This document shows, piece by piece, positions 36,171-44,118 of a stretch of DNA of 64,000 nucleotides (position 1 is its first letter; each line of letters opens with the position of its first letter). The stretch is taken from NCBI RefSeq assembly GCF_030286045.1, contig NZ_CP127390.1, positions 2,497,482 through 2,561,481 on the forward strand, written 5' to 3'. The notes beneath the pieces were generated by a model. The model ran no database searches, had not been told where the DNA came from, and saw only the letters and a list, made by a program, of their open reading frames with translations. A program made the translations under genes and the position numbers. The DNA comes from Propionimicrobium sp. PCR01-08-3 (GTDB lineage Bacteria > Actinomycetota > Actinomycetes > Propionibacteriales > Propionibacteriaceae).

Positions 36171-37571
36171 CTATTCGATCGAGGTGGATTCGATCAGGCC
36201 GGCGGCATGTTTGAGGGAGTCCGCCAGGGCCGTGGTCGAGCGGCCGGGATGGAACGGCACGATTTGCACGCTGCCGCCCCAGCCGGCCATCAGTTCGTGC
36301 TCGGGCAGAAGTTCGGCGATGTAGTCGCCGCCCTTCACCCAGATGTCGGGACGCAGCCTCGCCAAGACGGTGAGCGGAGTGTCCTCGCCGAAGATCGCGA
36401 CCGCGTCCACACAATCCAAGCCGAGCAACAGCTCGGCACGGTCGTCCTGGCTCATCAGCGGCCGGGACAAGCCCTTGAGGCGGCGCACCGACTCGTCCGA
36501 ATTCAGGCAGACGATCAGCGCATCGCCCTTGGCGCGCGCCGCGCGCAGGGTACGCAGGTGGCCTGCGTGCAGCAGATCGAAGCAGCCGCCCGTGGCGACC
36601 ACGGTGCCGCCGGCAGCGTGCACCAGCCGCACCACCTCCGCCGCGTCCGGCAGGCCGGGTGCCTGGTCTGTTCGCGCCGGGTTCGCCGTGTTGTTCACCG
36701 GGGGCAGGGCCGCTACCCCACCGCCGGCGAGAAAGTCACCGGTGACGGCGATCGCTTCGGCGACGGCCGCGGACGGCCGGTCGGTATCAGGCAACGCGAT
36801 CGCCAGGGCCGCGGTGAACCGGTCGCCGGCACCACAGACGTCGACATCCGGCAGCGGTGCCGCCGGTATCTGCCGGCCGTCGGATACGGTTTGCAGCCAG
36901 GCTCCCTCGCTGCCGAGCGTGATCACCACGTTCTTCGCCTGCCAGTTGGCCATCAGCCGCGAAGCCGCCCGCGCCACGCCGTGTTTGTCGTCGGTTTCCA
37001 CACCCGCGAAGCGCAACGCCTCGCCACGGTTGGGGGTGACCGCGCTCACCCCGGGCACCGGCGCGGCACCCTTGAGATGCGGATCCCAGACCACCGGCAC
37101 TCGTTTGGCCAGCTCGGCGATCAGCCTGCGCAGAGCGCGGCAGTTCAGCAGTCCTCTGCCGTAGTCCGCGACGACAATCACGTCGGCCTCCTGGATGGCG
37201 GCCAGCATCGGCCAGGTCGCGTTCGGCACCGGGGCCGGCGCGCAGCCCTCGTCCACCCTCGCCGAAACGCTGCCGTCTTGCAGAATGCGGGTCTTGATGG
37301 GAGTGGGCGCTCCGGAAGGCCCGGCCACCAGGTTGATGCCGGTCAGCTGTTTGCGCAGTTCCCAGGAGGCCTGGTCGTCGGACAGCACAGTCACCAAGGT
37401 GACGTCATGCCCGTCGTCGGCGAGCATCCGGGCGACCAGCCCGGCGCCGCCGGCCCGGCTGCGGGAGCGCTCGACATCGATCACCGGGGCGGACGAGTCG
37501 GGCACGCAGCGGGTGCAGGAGCCCTCGATGTCGCGGTCGAGCAGCACGTCTCCGATCACAGTGATGCCCAT
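36171..37571 (-). CDS. hldE2: Bifunctional heptose 7-phosphate kinase / heptose 1-phosphate nucleotidyltransferase (copy 2)
   Basis: 466 residues. The PfkB-type kinase (GDVLLDRDIEGS, RAGGAGLVARMLADDGHDV, VCGAGDRFTAALA) occupies residues 1-300 and the nucleotidyltransferase (VATGGCFDLLHAGHLRTL with HxGH, IWVKGGDYI) residues 325-466. Both active sites look intact. It differs strongly from copy 1, and the substrate pocket around the GGA motif differs, so a different heptose or anomer is possible. It overlaps the GmhA gene by 16 nt and precedes the SDR gene. Confidence 0.87.
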   Translation of the reverse strand: MGITVIGDVLLDRDIEGSCTRCVPDSSAPVIDVERSRSRAGGAGLVARMLADDGHDVTLVTVLSDDQASWELRKQLTGINLVAGPSGAPTPIKTRILQDGSVSARVDEGCAPAPVPNATWPMLAAIQEADVIVVADYGRGLLNCRALRRLIAELAKRVPVVWDPHLKGAAPVPGVSAVTPNRGEALRFAGVETDDKHGVARAASRLMANWQAKNVVITLGSEGAWLQTVSDGRQIPAAPLPDVDVCGAGDRFTAALAIALPDTDRPSAAVAEAIAVTGDFLAGGGVAALPPVNNTANPARTDQAPGLPDAAEVVRLVHAAGGTVVATGGCFDLLHAGHLRTLRAARAKGDALIVCLNSDESVRRLKGLSRPLMSQDDRAELLLGLDCVDAVAIFGEDTPLTVLARLRPDIWVKGGDYIAELLPEHELMAGWGGSVQIVPFHPGRSTTALADSLKHAAGLIESTSIE

Positions 37572-38218
37572 AGCGGCCCCCGTTCCGATCCGTCGCGGAG
37601 TCCGGCGATGGACGCGTCGTTACGCAGCTCGGCGATGGTCGCGTCGAACACCCGGCAGATGGCGTGCACGGCGACCAACTGGCATTCCTGCGCGTTCGGG
37701 GAGTCGCCGCCGATGGCGATGTGATCGTCCACCGCCCGGCACAACGAATTGGGTGCCGCCCCGGTCAACGCCCAGGTCGCGAGCCTCTGTTCGCGGCCGG
37801 CCTGAGCGGCGGCGAGCAGATTCGTGCTCTCACCGCTGGTGCTCAACAGCAGCAACACATCACCCGGCCTGCCGTGGCCGCGCACCTGGCGGGCGAAGAC
37901 CTGGTCGAAGCCGTAGTCGTTGCCGACCGCTGTCAGAGTGGAGGTGTCGGCGTGCAGGGAGATCGCGGAGAAGGGTTCGCGTTCGCCGTCGAAACGGCCG
38001 ACGATCTCGGCGGTCAGGTGCTGCGCCTCGGCGGCCGAGCCGCCGTTGCCGGCCACCAGCAGGCGTTGGCCAGCGGCCAGCCGGTGCGCGAGCGTCATTC
38101 CCCAGCGGACGAGTGTGTCGCGCGACCGGGCGAGATCGGTCATCGAGGTGGCCACCCCGTTCAGGTGGTCGTCCACCAAGGTCGCGGCGTCGCTTCGGCG
38201 GGTACTGATCGCGGTCAT
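37556..38218 (-). CDS. gmhA: Sedoheptulose 7-phosphate isomerase
   Basis: 220 residues. SIS domain with VAGNGGSAAEAQHLTAEIVG, TAVGNDYGFDQVFARQV, LSTSGESTN and AQECQLVAVHAICRVF, the metal-binding Gln/His region of GmhA. It converts sedoheptulose 7-P to D-glycero-D-manno-heptose 7-P, the entry to ADP-heptose. The ATG overlaps the upstream GT4 stop (ATGA), so the longer frame to 38557 is not used. Confidence 0.92.
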   Translation of the reverse strand: MTAISTRRSDAATLVDDHLNGVATSMTDLARSRDTLVRWGMTLAHRLAAGQRLLVAGNGGSAAEAQHLTAEIVGRFDGEREPFSAISLHADTSTLTAVGNDYGFDQVFARQVRGHGRPGDVLLLLSTSGESTNLLAAAQAGREQRLATWALTGAAPNSLCRAVDDHIAIGGDSPNAQECQLVAVHAICRVFDATIAELRNDASIAGLRDGSERGPLWASL

Positions 38219-39450
38219 GCCTGCACCTCCATCGCCGGAACACGCGAACGCAGCACCGCCTGGTAGGCGGCTTCCGACAAGGCGGCGACGTGGTCCCAGG
38301 AGTAGCCGGCCTCGACCCGGCGTCTGCCGGCCCGGCCCATCCGCGAGCGCAACTTTGGGTCGTCCAGCAGCCGGCGCACGGCATCGGCGAGCGCGGCATC
38401 GTCGCGCGGCGGAATATGCAGTCCGGTCAGGTTGTCGGCCACGGAATCCTGCAGGCCGCCGACGGCCGCCACCACGACGGGCACCCCGCAGGCCATCGCT
38501 TCGAGCGGCACGATGCCGAAGGGCTCGTACCACGGAGTGCACAGCACCGCAGCGCAACTGCGCAGGAAGGCGGGCATCGCGGTGCGGGGCAGCTGGCCGC
38601 GGAAGATGGTCCGGTCGGCAACCCCCAGCTCATTGGCCAGCCCGCGCAGCCGGGTGGCCTCCGGGTCGCGGTCGAGCCCATCGGCCCCGGCCGCCCCTCC
38701 GACGATCTGCAGTTCGACATCGTCGCGTCCGGCGTCCTTCAGCCGGGCGAGAGCCCGGATCGCCAGATCGACGCCCTTGCGCGGCACCAGCCGTCCGATG
38801 ACCGCGATCCTGGAGCGTCCGCCGATGGCCTCTGGTGGTCCGGACGCGGTGAACAGATCGAGGTCGACTCCGCAGGGCGCCATCGAGATCTGCGACGGGT
38901 CGGCGCCCAGAGCGGTCAGTTCGCGCACCTCATCGGGGCAGGTGGCGATTATGCCGTCGGCGCGGCGGGCCACACCCGGCTCCAGCCAGCGGCGGGAGCG
39001 CGGACTGGTGTCGGCGGCGCCCTGATAGCGCCGTTTCACCGAGCCCAGCGCGTGAAAGGTCTGCAACACCGGTGGTGCCGGGATTGTCTGGGCGGCCGCG
39101 TCGAGCGAGGCGAGCCCCGACATCCAGAAGTGCGCATGCACCACGTCCGGCGGGTCGAGCAGCCAGTCGGCTGCCATCCGACGGGCCATCTCGGGCATTA
39201 AGGGCAACAGTTCGTCCTTCGGCAAGGCCTCGGCGGGTCCGGCGGCGACGTGGACGACCTCGAACCCGGCCCGCGTGCTGACCCGTTCGGGCAGGTTCGG
39301 GTCGTCGCGGCGGGTATAGACGGTGAGTTCGTGGCCGCGTCTGGCAAGGGCGGACGACAGCTCTGCAACGTGCACGTTCTGGCCGCCGGCATCCACTCCG
39401 CCGATGGCGGCGAGCGGGCTGGCGTGTTCGGAAACCATGGCGATTCTCAC
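38215..39450 (-). CDS. Glycosyltransferase family 4
   Basis: 411 residues. GT-B fold with GGQNVHVAELSSALARRGH at the acceptor side, donor-site AVIGRLVPRKGVDLAIRAL and the EX7E motif in CTPWYEPFGIVPLEAMACG. Sequence type resembles MshA/sucrose-synthase-like GT4 enzymes. The GTG at 39450 has GGGAG upstream and overlaps the preceding gene's stop. It likely builds the same glycan as the neighbouring transferases. Confidence 0.88.
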   Translation of the reverse strand: MRIAMVSEHASPLAAIGGVDAGGQNVHVAELSSALARRGHELTVYTRRDDPNLPERVSTRAGFEVVHVAAGPAEALPKDELLPLMPEMARRMAADWLLDPPDVVHAHFWMSGLASLDAAAQTIPAPPVLQTFHALGSVKRRYQGAADTSPRSRRWLEPGVARRADGIIATCPDEVRELTALGADPSQISMAPCGVDLDLFTASGPPEAIGGRSRIAVIGRLVPRKGVDLAIRALARLKDAGRDDVELQIVGGAAGADGLDRDPEATRLRGLANELGVADRTIFRGQLPRTAMPAFLRSCAAVLCTPWYEPFGIVPLEAMACGVPVVVAAVGGLQDSVADNLTGLHIPPRDDAALADAVRRLLDDPKLRSRMGRAGRRRVEAGYSWDHVAALSEAAYQAVLRSRVPAMEVQA

Positions 39451-40442
39451 AGTCGTGCTCCCTTCTCGCTGCGGCGCCGGCTGGTAACCGCGGCATCGAG
39501 TGTTTCGTCCCAATCGGTGAGGAACCGGGCGAGGTTGTATCGGTCGAGCGCTGCTTCACGCGCCACCCGGCCGCGCCGGGCGGCCTCTTCGGGATCGTCC
39601 AGCAGCCGGCCGGCGGCCCGGACCAGTTCGTCGATGTCGGTGCTGATGGCGCCCGCTTCGGGCGGCACCGCGCGGGCGGCCTCGGTGGCGTCCAATACCA
39701 CGACGGGCATCGCCAGGTGCATCGCCTCCAGCAACCCGAGGCCGAGTGACGTCCACCGCAGCGGATGCACGTACACCCGGCAACGGGCGAGTTCGGCGTG
39801 CAGCTCGCTGCTCGGCAGATCACCGCGGACGCGCAGCCTGCCGTCAGGGAGGTTCAGTGCCTCGGCCAGGGCGTCGGTCTTCATGCCGAACGCCTCGAGC
39901 GGCCCAGCGGCCGCGAAGGCCGGTAACAGATCGGTTCCGGTGACCCGCCACCGGCGGACCGGCTCGTTGACGACCAGGCCGAGGCTCGCGCGCTCGCCGG
40001 TGTATTGCGCACCCGGGTCGACGATGCCGTGCTCGATGACCCGCACCGGCGCGCGGCCGTTGTCCCAGAACAGCCGGTTGAAGTGCGTGACGTGCACGAT
40101 GGGTATCTCGCTTTGGTCGGCGAGGGGATGCACCACGTCGGGGGTGGGTCCTTTGGGGGTGTTGTGTTCGAGGTAGACGGCGGGCAGATCGCGGCCCGGA
40201 CGCCGTCCGGTGAGCCGCTCGCAGGCGTCCAATTCTTCGGGGCGCTGCAGCACGACGGCGTCGATATCGGTATCGCGAAGCTCGTCGGGAGAAATCTCGA
40301 TGGCGTTCGCGGGCCAGTCGCGTCCGCCTCTGCCAAGCCCCCAGGCGTCTCGGCGGGGCGTGCTGGGCAGCAGATAGTCATGCCCGCCGCGGACGAACGA
40401 ATTCATCCAGCCGCCGTGCACGTGCCAGACCAGCACTCTCAT
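39447..40442 (-). CDS. Glycosyltransferase family 4/1
   Basis: 331 residues. MRVLVWHVHGGWMNSFVRGG opens the protein; the C-terminal donor domain shows VYVHPLRWTSLGLGLLEAMH LAMPVV, a shortened EX7E region. It is compact for GT-B enzymes. AGGAGG precedes the ATG. A 44-bp gap separates it from the upstream GT9, the only such gap in this part of the operon besides the inverted GT9. Confidence 0.82.
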   Translation of the reverse strand: MRVLVWHVHGGWMNSFVRGGHDYLLPSTPRRDAWGLGRGGRDWPANAIEISPDELRDTDIDAVVLQRPEELDACERLTGRRPGRDLPAVYLEHNTPKGPTPDVVHPLADQSEIPIVHVTHFNRLFWDNGRAPVRVIEHGIVDPGAQYTGERASLGLVVNEPVRRWRVTGTDLLPAFAAAGPLEAFGMKTDALAEALNLPDGRLRVRGDLPSSELHAELARCRVYVHPLRWTSLGLGLLEAMHLAMPVVVLDATEAARAVPPEAGAISTDIDELVRAAGRLLDDPEEAARRGRVAREAALDRYNLARFLTDWDETLDAAVTSRRRSEKGARL

Positions 40443-40486
40443 CCATGCCTCCTAAGATCAGGAAGCGCAGTGATGCACTTCTTCTT

Positions 40487-41491
40487 CTACTGAAGCAGTG
40501 GGCTGAGTGCTGCTACTACATCCTTGGGGGTGGTTCTGCTCAGGCACGGGTGCCCGGGAATGGGGCAGATGCGGGCGCGGGAATCCTTGCAGGGGGCATC
40601 CTGGTCGCCGAGCAGGACGCAGGTGACGCCGTAGGGCGCCCACTTGATCGCCGGAACAACCGGCGAGAAAAGGCTCACCACGGGGGTGCCGACGGCCGCG
40701 GCGAGATGGGCCGGGCCGGTGTTGCCGACCACGACCGCGTCGGCGCCGGCCAGCACCCCGGCGAGTTCGGGCAGGGTCAATCGTCCGCCGAAGTCTTCGC
40801 CCCAGCGGCCCGCAACGGCCGCGGTCAACGCCTTCTCGCCCGCGGCTCCGGTCACCAGGACGCGGCGACCGGCCTCGGCAAGCAGCCGGACGAGTTCGGC
40901 GTGATGGTCTGCCGGCCAGGTGCGGGCGGGTGCGTCCGCGCCCGGATGCACCACCAGGAAGGGCCCGCTGCCGGTCAGCCGGTGCACGTCCGGGGGCGGT
41001 TTGACGGCAAGCCGGCCGTCATCGCGCTCGGGCAGCGCAAAGCCGGCAGCGGCGGCGATCGCCAGGGCCCGTTCGGGTTCCGGCTGGTTCTCCGCGAGAT
41101 CTTCTCCCGGACGCAGCCTGACATCCAACAACGACCCCGCGTAGTCGACCGACGCCCCGGTGATCTTCGAAACACCGGCAAGGCGCAGCAGCAGCGCGAG
41201 CGGCAGCGGCGACTGATGGAAGGAGGTCAGGATCACCGCCTCGTCGAAGCCGCGCAGGGCCGAGACGAGTTGTTCGATATCGGCCGGTTCGACGGAAGGT
41301 GCGGCGGCGACGATCCAGGGGCTGTTCCAGACGATCACGTCGCTCACACCGGGCAGCATCCGGGCGGCGGGCGCACCCTGGGTGGAGCACAAGACGGTGA
41401 CCTCGCCGGTGGCCGCGACGGCGCGGATCGCGGGGCCGGCCAGCAGCACGTCGCCGAGCGAGTCGAGCCGGGCCACCAGCACCCGGCTCAT
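40487..41491 (-). CDS. GT9 (heptosyltransferase-like) glycosyltransferase, copy 2
   Basis: 334 residues. VLVARLDSLGDVLLAGPAIR, LVVHPGADAPARTWPADHHA, VVVGNTGPAHLAAAVGTPVV and SLFSPVVPAIKWAPYG are GT9 hallmarks. A Cys-rich end (CKDSRARICPIPGHPC) may bind metal. The ATG overlaps the stop of gmhB (ATGA), so a direct functional link with ADP-heptose supply is likely. Confidence 0.88.
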   Translation of the reverse strand: MSRVLVARLDSLGDVLLAGPAIRAVAATGEVTVLCSTQGAPAARMLPGVSDVIVWNSPWIVAAAPSVEPADIEQLVSALRGFDEAVILTSFHQSPLPLALLLRLAGVSKITGASVDYAGSLLDVRLRPGEDLAENQPEPERALAIAAAAGFALPERDDGRLAVKPPPDVHRLTGSGPFLVVHPGADAPARTWPADHHAELVRLLAEAGRRVLVTGAAGEKALTAAVAGRWGEDFGGRLTLPELAGVLAGADAVVVGNTGPAHLAAAVGTPVVSLFSPVVPAIKWAPYGVTCVLLGDQDAPCKDSRARICPIPGHPCLSRTTPKDVVAALSPLLQ

Positions 41492-42090
41492 CGTGCTGCC
41501 TCCCCGGTGTCTGCCCGCTCGGTATCCGCCCAGGCCGGGCCGCTCCAGGCTCCGCTTCGGATCAGCTCTGCGGCCTCGGCGAGGTCTCGGGCGACATGGC
41601 GGCAGGCGCCGACCTCCGCCGCACGGGTGACCGGGGTCGGGACGAGAATCCCGGACGCCCCCGCCCGGTGGGCCGCCTGGATGTCGGAGCCGATGTCGCC
41701 GATCACCACCGTGGTTGCGGGCGGCACTTCGAGCCGTCGGCAGGCCTCCAGCACCATTCCCGGGGCGGGCTTGCGGCAGTCACAACCATCGGTGGGCAGG
41801 TGCGGGCAGGCGAGTATCACGTCGAAGGCGCCGAGCAGTTCGGTGAGCCGGGCGGTGACGGCCTCGTACTGGGCGGTCGTGATCAGGCCGCGTCCGATTG
41901 CCGACTGATTGGAGACGATGCCCACCAGCACTCCTGCCGCCCGCAGCTCGTCGAGCAGCGCGCGGGCACCCGGCATCGGGTCGACGAGCGCGGGGTCGCC
42001 GTTATAGGGCACATCGGCGATAAGCGTGCCGTCCCGGTCGAAGAGCACGGCGCGCGGCAGCCGGGCGGTGCTTTCGGACGATCGGGGCAT
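41488..42090 (-). CDS. gmhB: D-glycero-D-manno-heptose 1,7-bisphosphate 7-phosphatase
   Basis: 200 residues. HAD-IIIA phosphatase: AVLFDRDGTLIADVPYNGDP (nucleophile Asp), GIVSNQSAIGRGL, the zinc loop CPHLPTDGCDCRKPAPGM (Cys-x-His...Cys-x-Cys) and VVIGDIGSDIQAA. It removes the 7-phosphate between the two HldE steps. A TATAGT -10 box ends 6 nt before the ATG, so it opens the long minus-strand operon as a leaderless gene; the divergent GT9 starts 75 bp away. Confidence 0.92.
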   Translation of the reverse strand: MPRSSESTARLPRAVLFDRDGTLIADVPYNGDPALVDPMPGARALLDELRAAGVLVGIVSNQSAIGRGLITTAQYEAVTARLTELLGAFDVILACPHLPTDGCDCRKPAPGMVLEACRRLEVPPATTVVIGDIGSDIQAAHRAGASGILVPTPVTRAAEVGACRHVARDLAEAAELIRSGAWSGPAWADTERADTGEAAR

Positions 42091-42164
42091 GCGCTCACTA
42101 TAGTCACCAGGTACCGGGCGCCGATCTGGACGGAGCCTCGTACCTGTTGCGGCTAGGAGACACC

Positions 42165-43124
42165 ATGCGTGAGGCCCGCCTGGGATCGGCGTCCGCTCCC
42201 GAGCTCGTGGTGCTGCGCGCGCTCAAACTCGGTGATCTGCTGGTCGCGGTGCCCGCCCTGCGTGCTCTGCGCCGGGCGTTTCCCGAGCATCGGATCCGCT
42301 ACCTCGGGCCCGCCTGGCTGGAGCCCATCGTCGATCTGGTCGGCGGCATCGAGTTGTTCGATACTCCCGGCCTGGAAGCCCCGATCGCATTCGGCGGCGA
42401 TGTCGATATCGCGGTGAATCTGCACGGTCGCGGCCCGCAGAGCAACCGGCGGCTGGACGCGTTGAACCCGCACCGCCGGATCGGGCACCACCAAACCGAC
42501 GCCGGTGGGCCGGTCTGGCAGGGCCCGGAATGGCTGGCCGACATCCACGAACGCGAACGCTGGACGAGGATGCTGCGCTGGCACGGCATCGACGCCGACC
42601 CGATGGAGCTATATCTCGATCCGCCGCCGGTCGCGTCCGTATACCCGGGGGCGGTCATCGTCCATCCCGGCGCGGCCTATGCGAGCAGGCAGTGGCCGGT
42701 GGAACGCTTCGCCGAACTGGCTCGCGCTGTGGCGGACGCGGGACATGAGGTGGTGCTCACCGGCAGCGCGTCCGAGCGGGAGCGGGCACTGACGGTTGCG
42801 CGGGCGACCGGGCTGGCGGACGAAGCCGTGCTCGCCGGCAGCTGCGATCTGGCACAGATGGCCGCCCTGGTTCACGAGGCCGCCGCCGTGATCAGCGCGG
42901 ACACCGGAGCGGCGCACTTGGCGTCGGCCTACCGGACGCCCTCGGTCGTGCTGTTCGGTCCCGCCGCCCCCGAGCAGTGGGGTCCGCCGCCCGGCCCGCA
43001 CCGGGTGCTGACCGACGCCCGCCGGCGCCGCGGCGATGTCTTCGCCGATCAACCCGATCCCGCCCTGCTGGCCGTGGGGCCCGGCGACGTGCTCGCCGCC
43101 CTGGCCGATCTCGAGGTTCTGTGA
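42165..43124 (+). CDS. GT9 (heptosyltransferase-like) glycosyltransferase, copy 3
   Basis: 319 residues. LVVLRALKLGDLLVAVPALR, AVIVHPGAAYASRQWPVERF and VISADTGAAHLASAYRTPSVVLFG place it in GT9. ATG 42165 has AGGAG 5 nt upstream; the six-codon extension is not needed. It is divergent from gmhB, and thus controlled from the same intergenic region. Nothing recognisable follows in the 132 bp before the vapC gene. Confidence 0.87.
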   Translation: MREARLGSASAPELVVLRALKLGDLLVAVPALRALRRAFPEHRIRYLGPAWLEPIVDLVGGIELFDTPGLEAPIAFGGDVDIAVNLHGRGPQSNRRLDALNPHRRIGHHQTDAGGPVWQGPEWLADIHERERWTRMLRWHGIDADPMELYLDPPPVASVYPGAVIVHPGAAYASRQWPVERFAELARAVADAGHEVVLTGSASERERALTVARATGLADEAVLAGSCDLAQMAALVHEAAAVISADTGAAHLASAYRTPSVVLFGPAAPEQWGPPPGPHRVLTDARRRRGDVFADQPDPALLAVGPGDVLAALADLEVL

Positions 43125-43256
43125 TCAGCGTTCTGCCGGTATCCGGGGAGCAGGCGCGCTGAGGATCGTCCGCCAGAACGGCAGAAATGCCCGCGCCCAG
43201 GGCGTGATCGCTACACCCGAGGTATCTACCAGAAGAGTTTCTTGCAGAGCTTTTGG

Positions 43257-43685
43257 TTACACCGTGATGACTCGGAGCTCTCCCAATTCAGCGAGAGGAT
43301 CGTAGTCGTGGTCCTGGGTATAGACGGCAAGCCCGTTCGCGAGCGCGACCGCCGCTATCCAAAGATCATTCACATTGACTCGGCGTCCGCTCTCCGCTAG
43401 CTGGACTCTCATACGTGCCCAATGGGCAGCAGCAGTTGCGTCCACCTGGAGCGGCACGAGCGCCGAGACGCGCGTCAGGGTCGCGAGGCGGCGCGAACGA
43501 ATGGTCTGGTCGGACGCCGCGAGCACCCCGGCCTCAAGTTCGGCAAGTGTGATGACCGACACATAACCCTCATCAGGAAGCAACGACACATCGATTCGCC
43601 GCCCGGATTCCTGCGCAATGAACACGCTCGTGTCGAGCAAACCCCGTTCGCCGTGGTCTGGCGACGAGATCGAGTCGGCGCTCAT
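43257..43685 (-). CDS. vapC: VapC-type PIN-domain ribonuclease toxin
   Basis: 142 residues. The four acidic PIN residues are visible: Asp in GLLDTSVFIAQE, Glu in VITLAELEAGV, Asp in VNVNDLWIAA and Asp in YTQDHDYDPL. VapC toxins cut tRNA or rRNA. The start ATGA overlaps the antitoxin stop. All key residues are intact, so the pair may be active, unlike the broken pairs at 8 and 20 kb. Confidence 0.88.
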   Translation of the reverse strand: MSADSISSPDHGERGLLDTSVFIAQESGRRIDVSLLPDEGYVSVITLAELEAGVLAASDQTIRSRRLATLTRVSALVPLQVDATAAAHWARMRVQLAESGRRVNVNDLWIAAVALANGLAVYTQDHDYDPLAELGELRVITV

Positions 43686-43942
43686 GTGAGTGGCCCGAGA
43701 TCGTCCGTGGTCTCACCAGCAAGCACCGAAAGGTCATGTGTGAGCCCAGGATCCGATTGGAAGGACAAGACCAGCTCGGCGAGCTCGCTGCGGGAGAAGA
43801 ACTCGGGACGCGCCTGCCGCACCGGGGCAAGCTCCACGGACGGACGACCGCGAACCGCTACCGTGATGCGTTCGCCGTCGCTCACGCGGCGCAGAACATC
43901 GCTTGTGTGATTGCGCAGGTCACGAGCAGCAATGATGGTCAT
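43682..43942 (-). CDS. vapB: Phd/YefM-type VapB antitoxin
   Basis: 86 residues. MTIIAARDLRNHTSDVLRRV then SDGERITVAVRGRPSVELAPV is the Phd/YefM DNA-binding half; the C-terminal half wraps the toxin. A TACGCT -10 box ends 7 nt before the ATG (leaderless). Confidence 0.87.
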   Translation of the reverse strand: MTIIAARDLRNHTSDVLRRVSDGERITVAVRGRPSVELAPVRQARPEFFSRSELAELVLSFQSDPGLTHDLSVLAGETTDDLGPLT

Positions 43943-44118
43943 GTGCGCAAGCGTAGCAGTTTACGCACACACGTCGGGCGGGGCAGCCACGCAAGCTTCC
44001 CGCTCGTCGAGTTGATGTCCACGGCCACCGATGGCGTTCTACGGCAAAGCCGTGAGCACAACGCAGTCAGGCGAACGATCAACGAAGCGACACGCAGCAG
44101 TGATTCTCCCGCGGGCCA

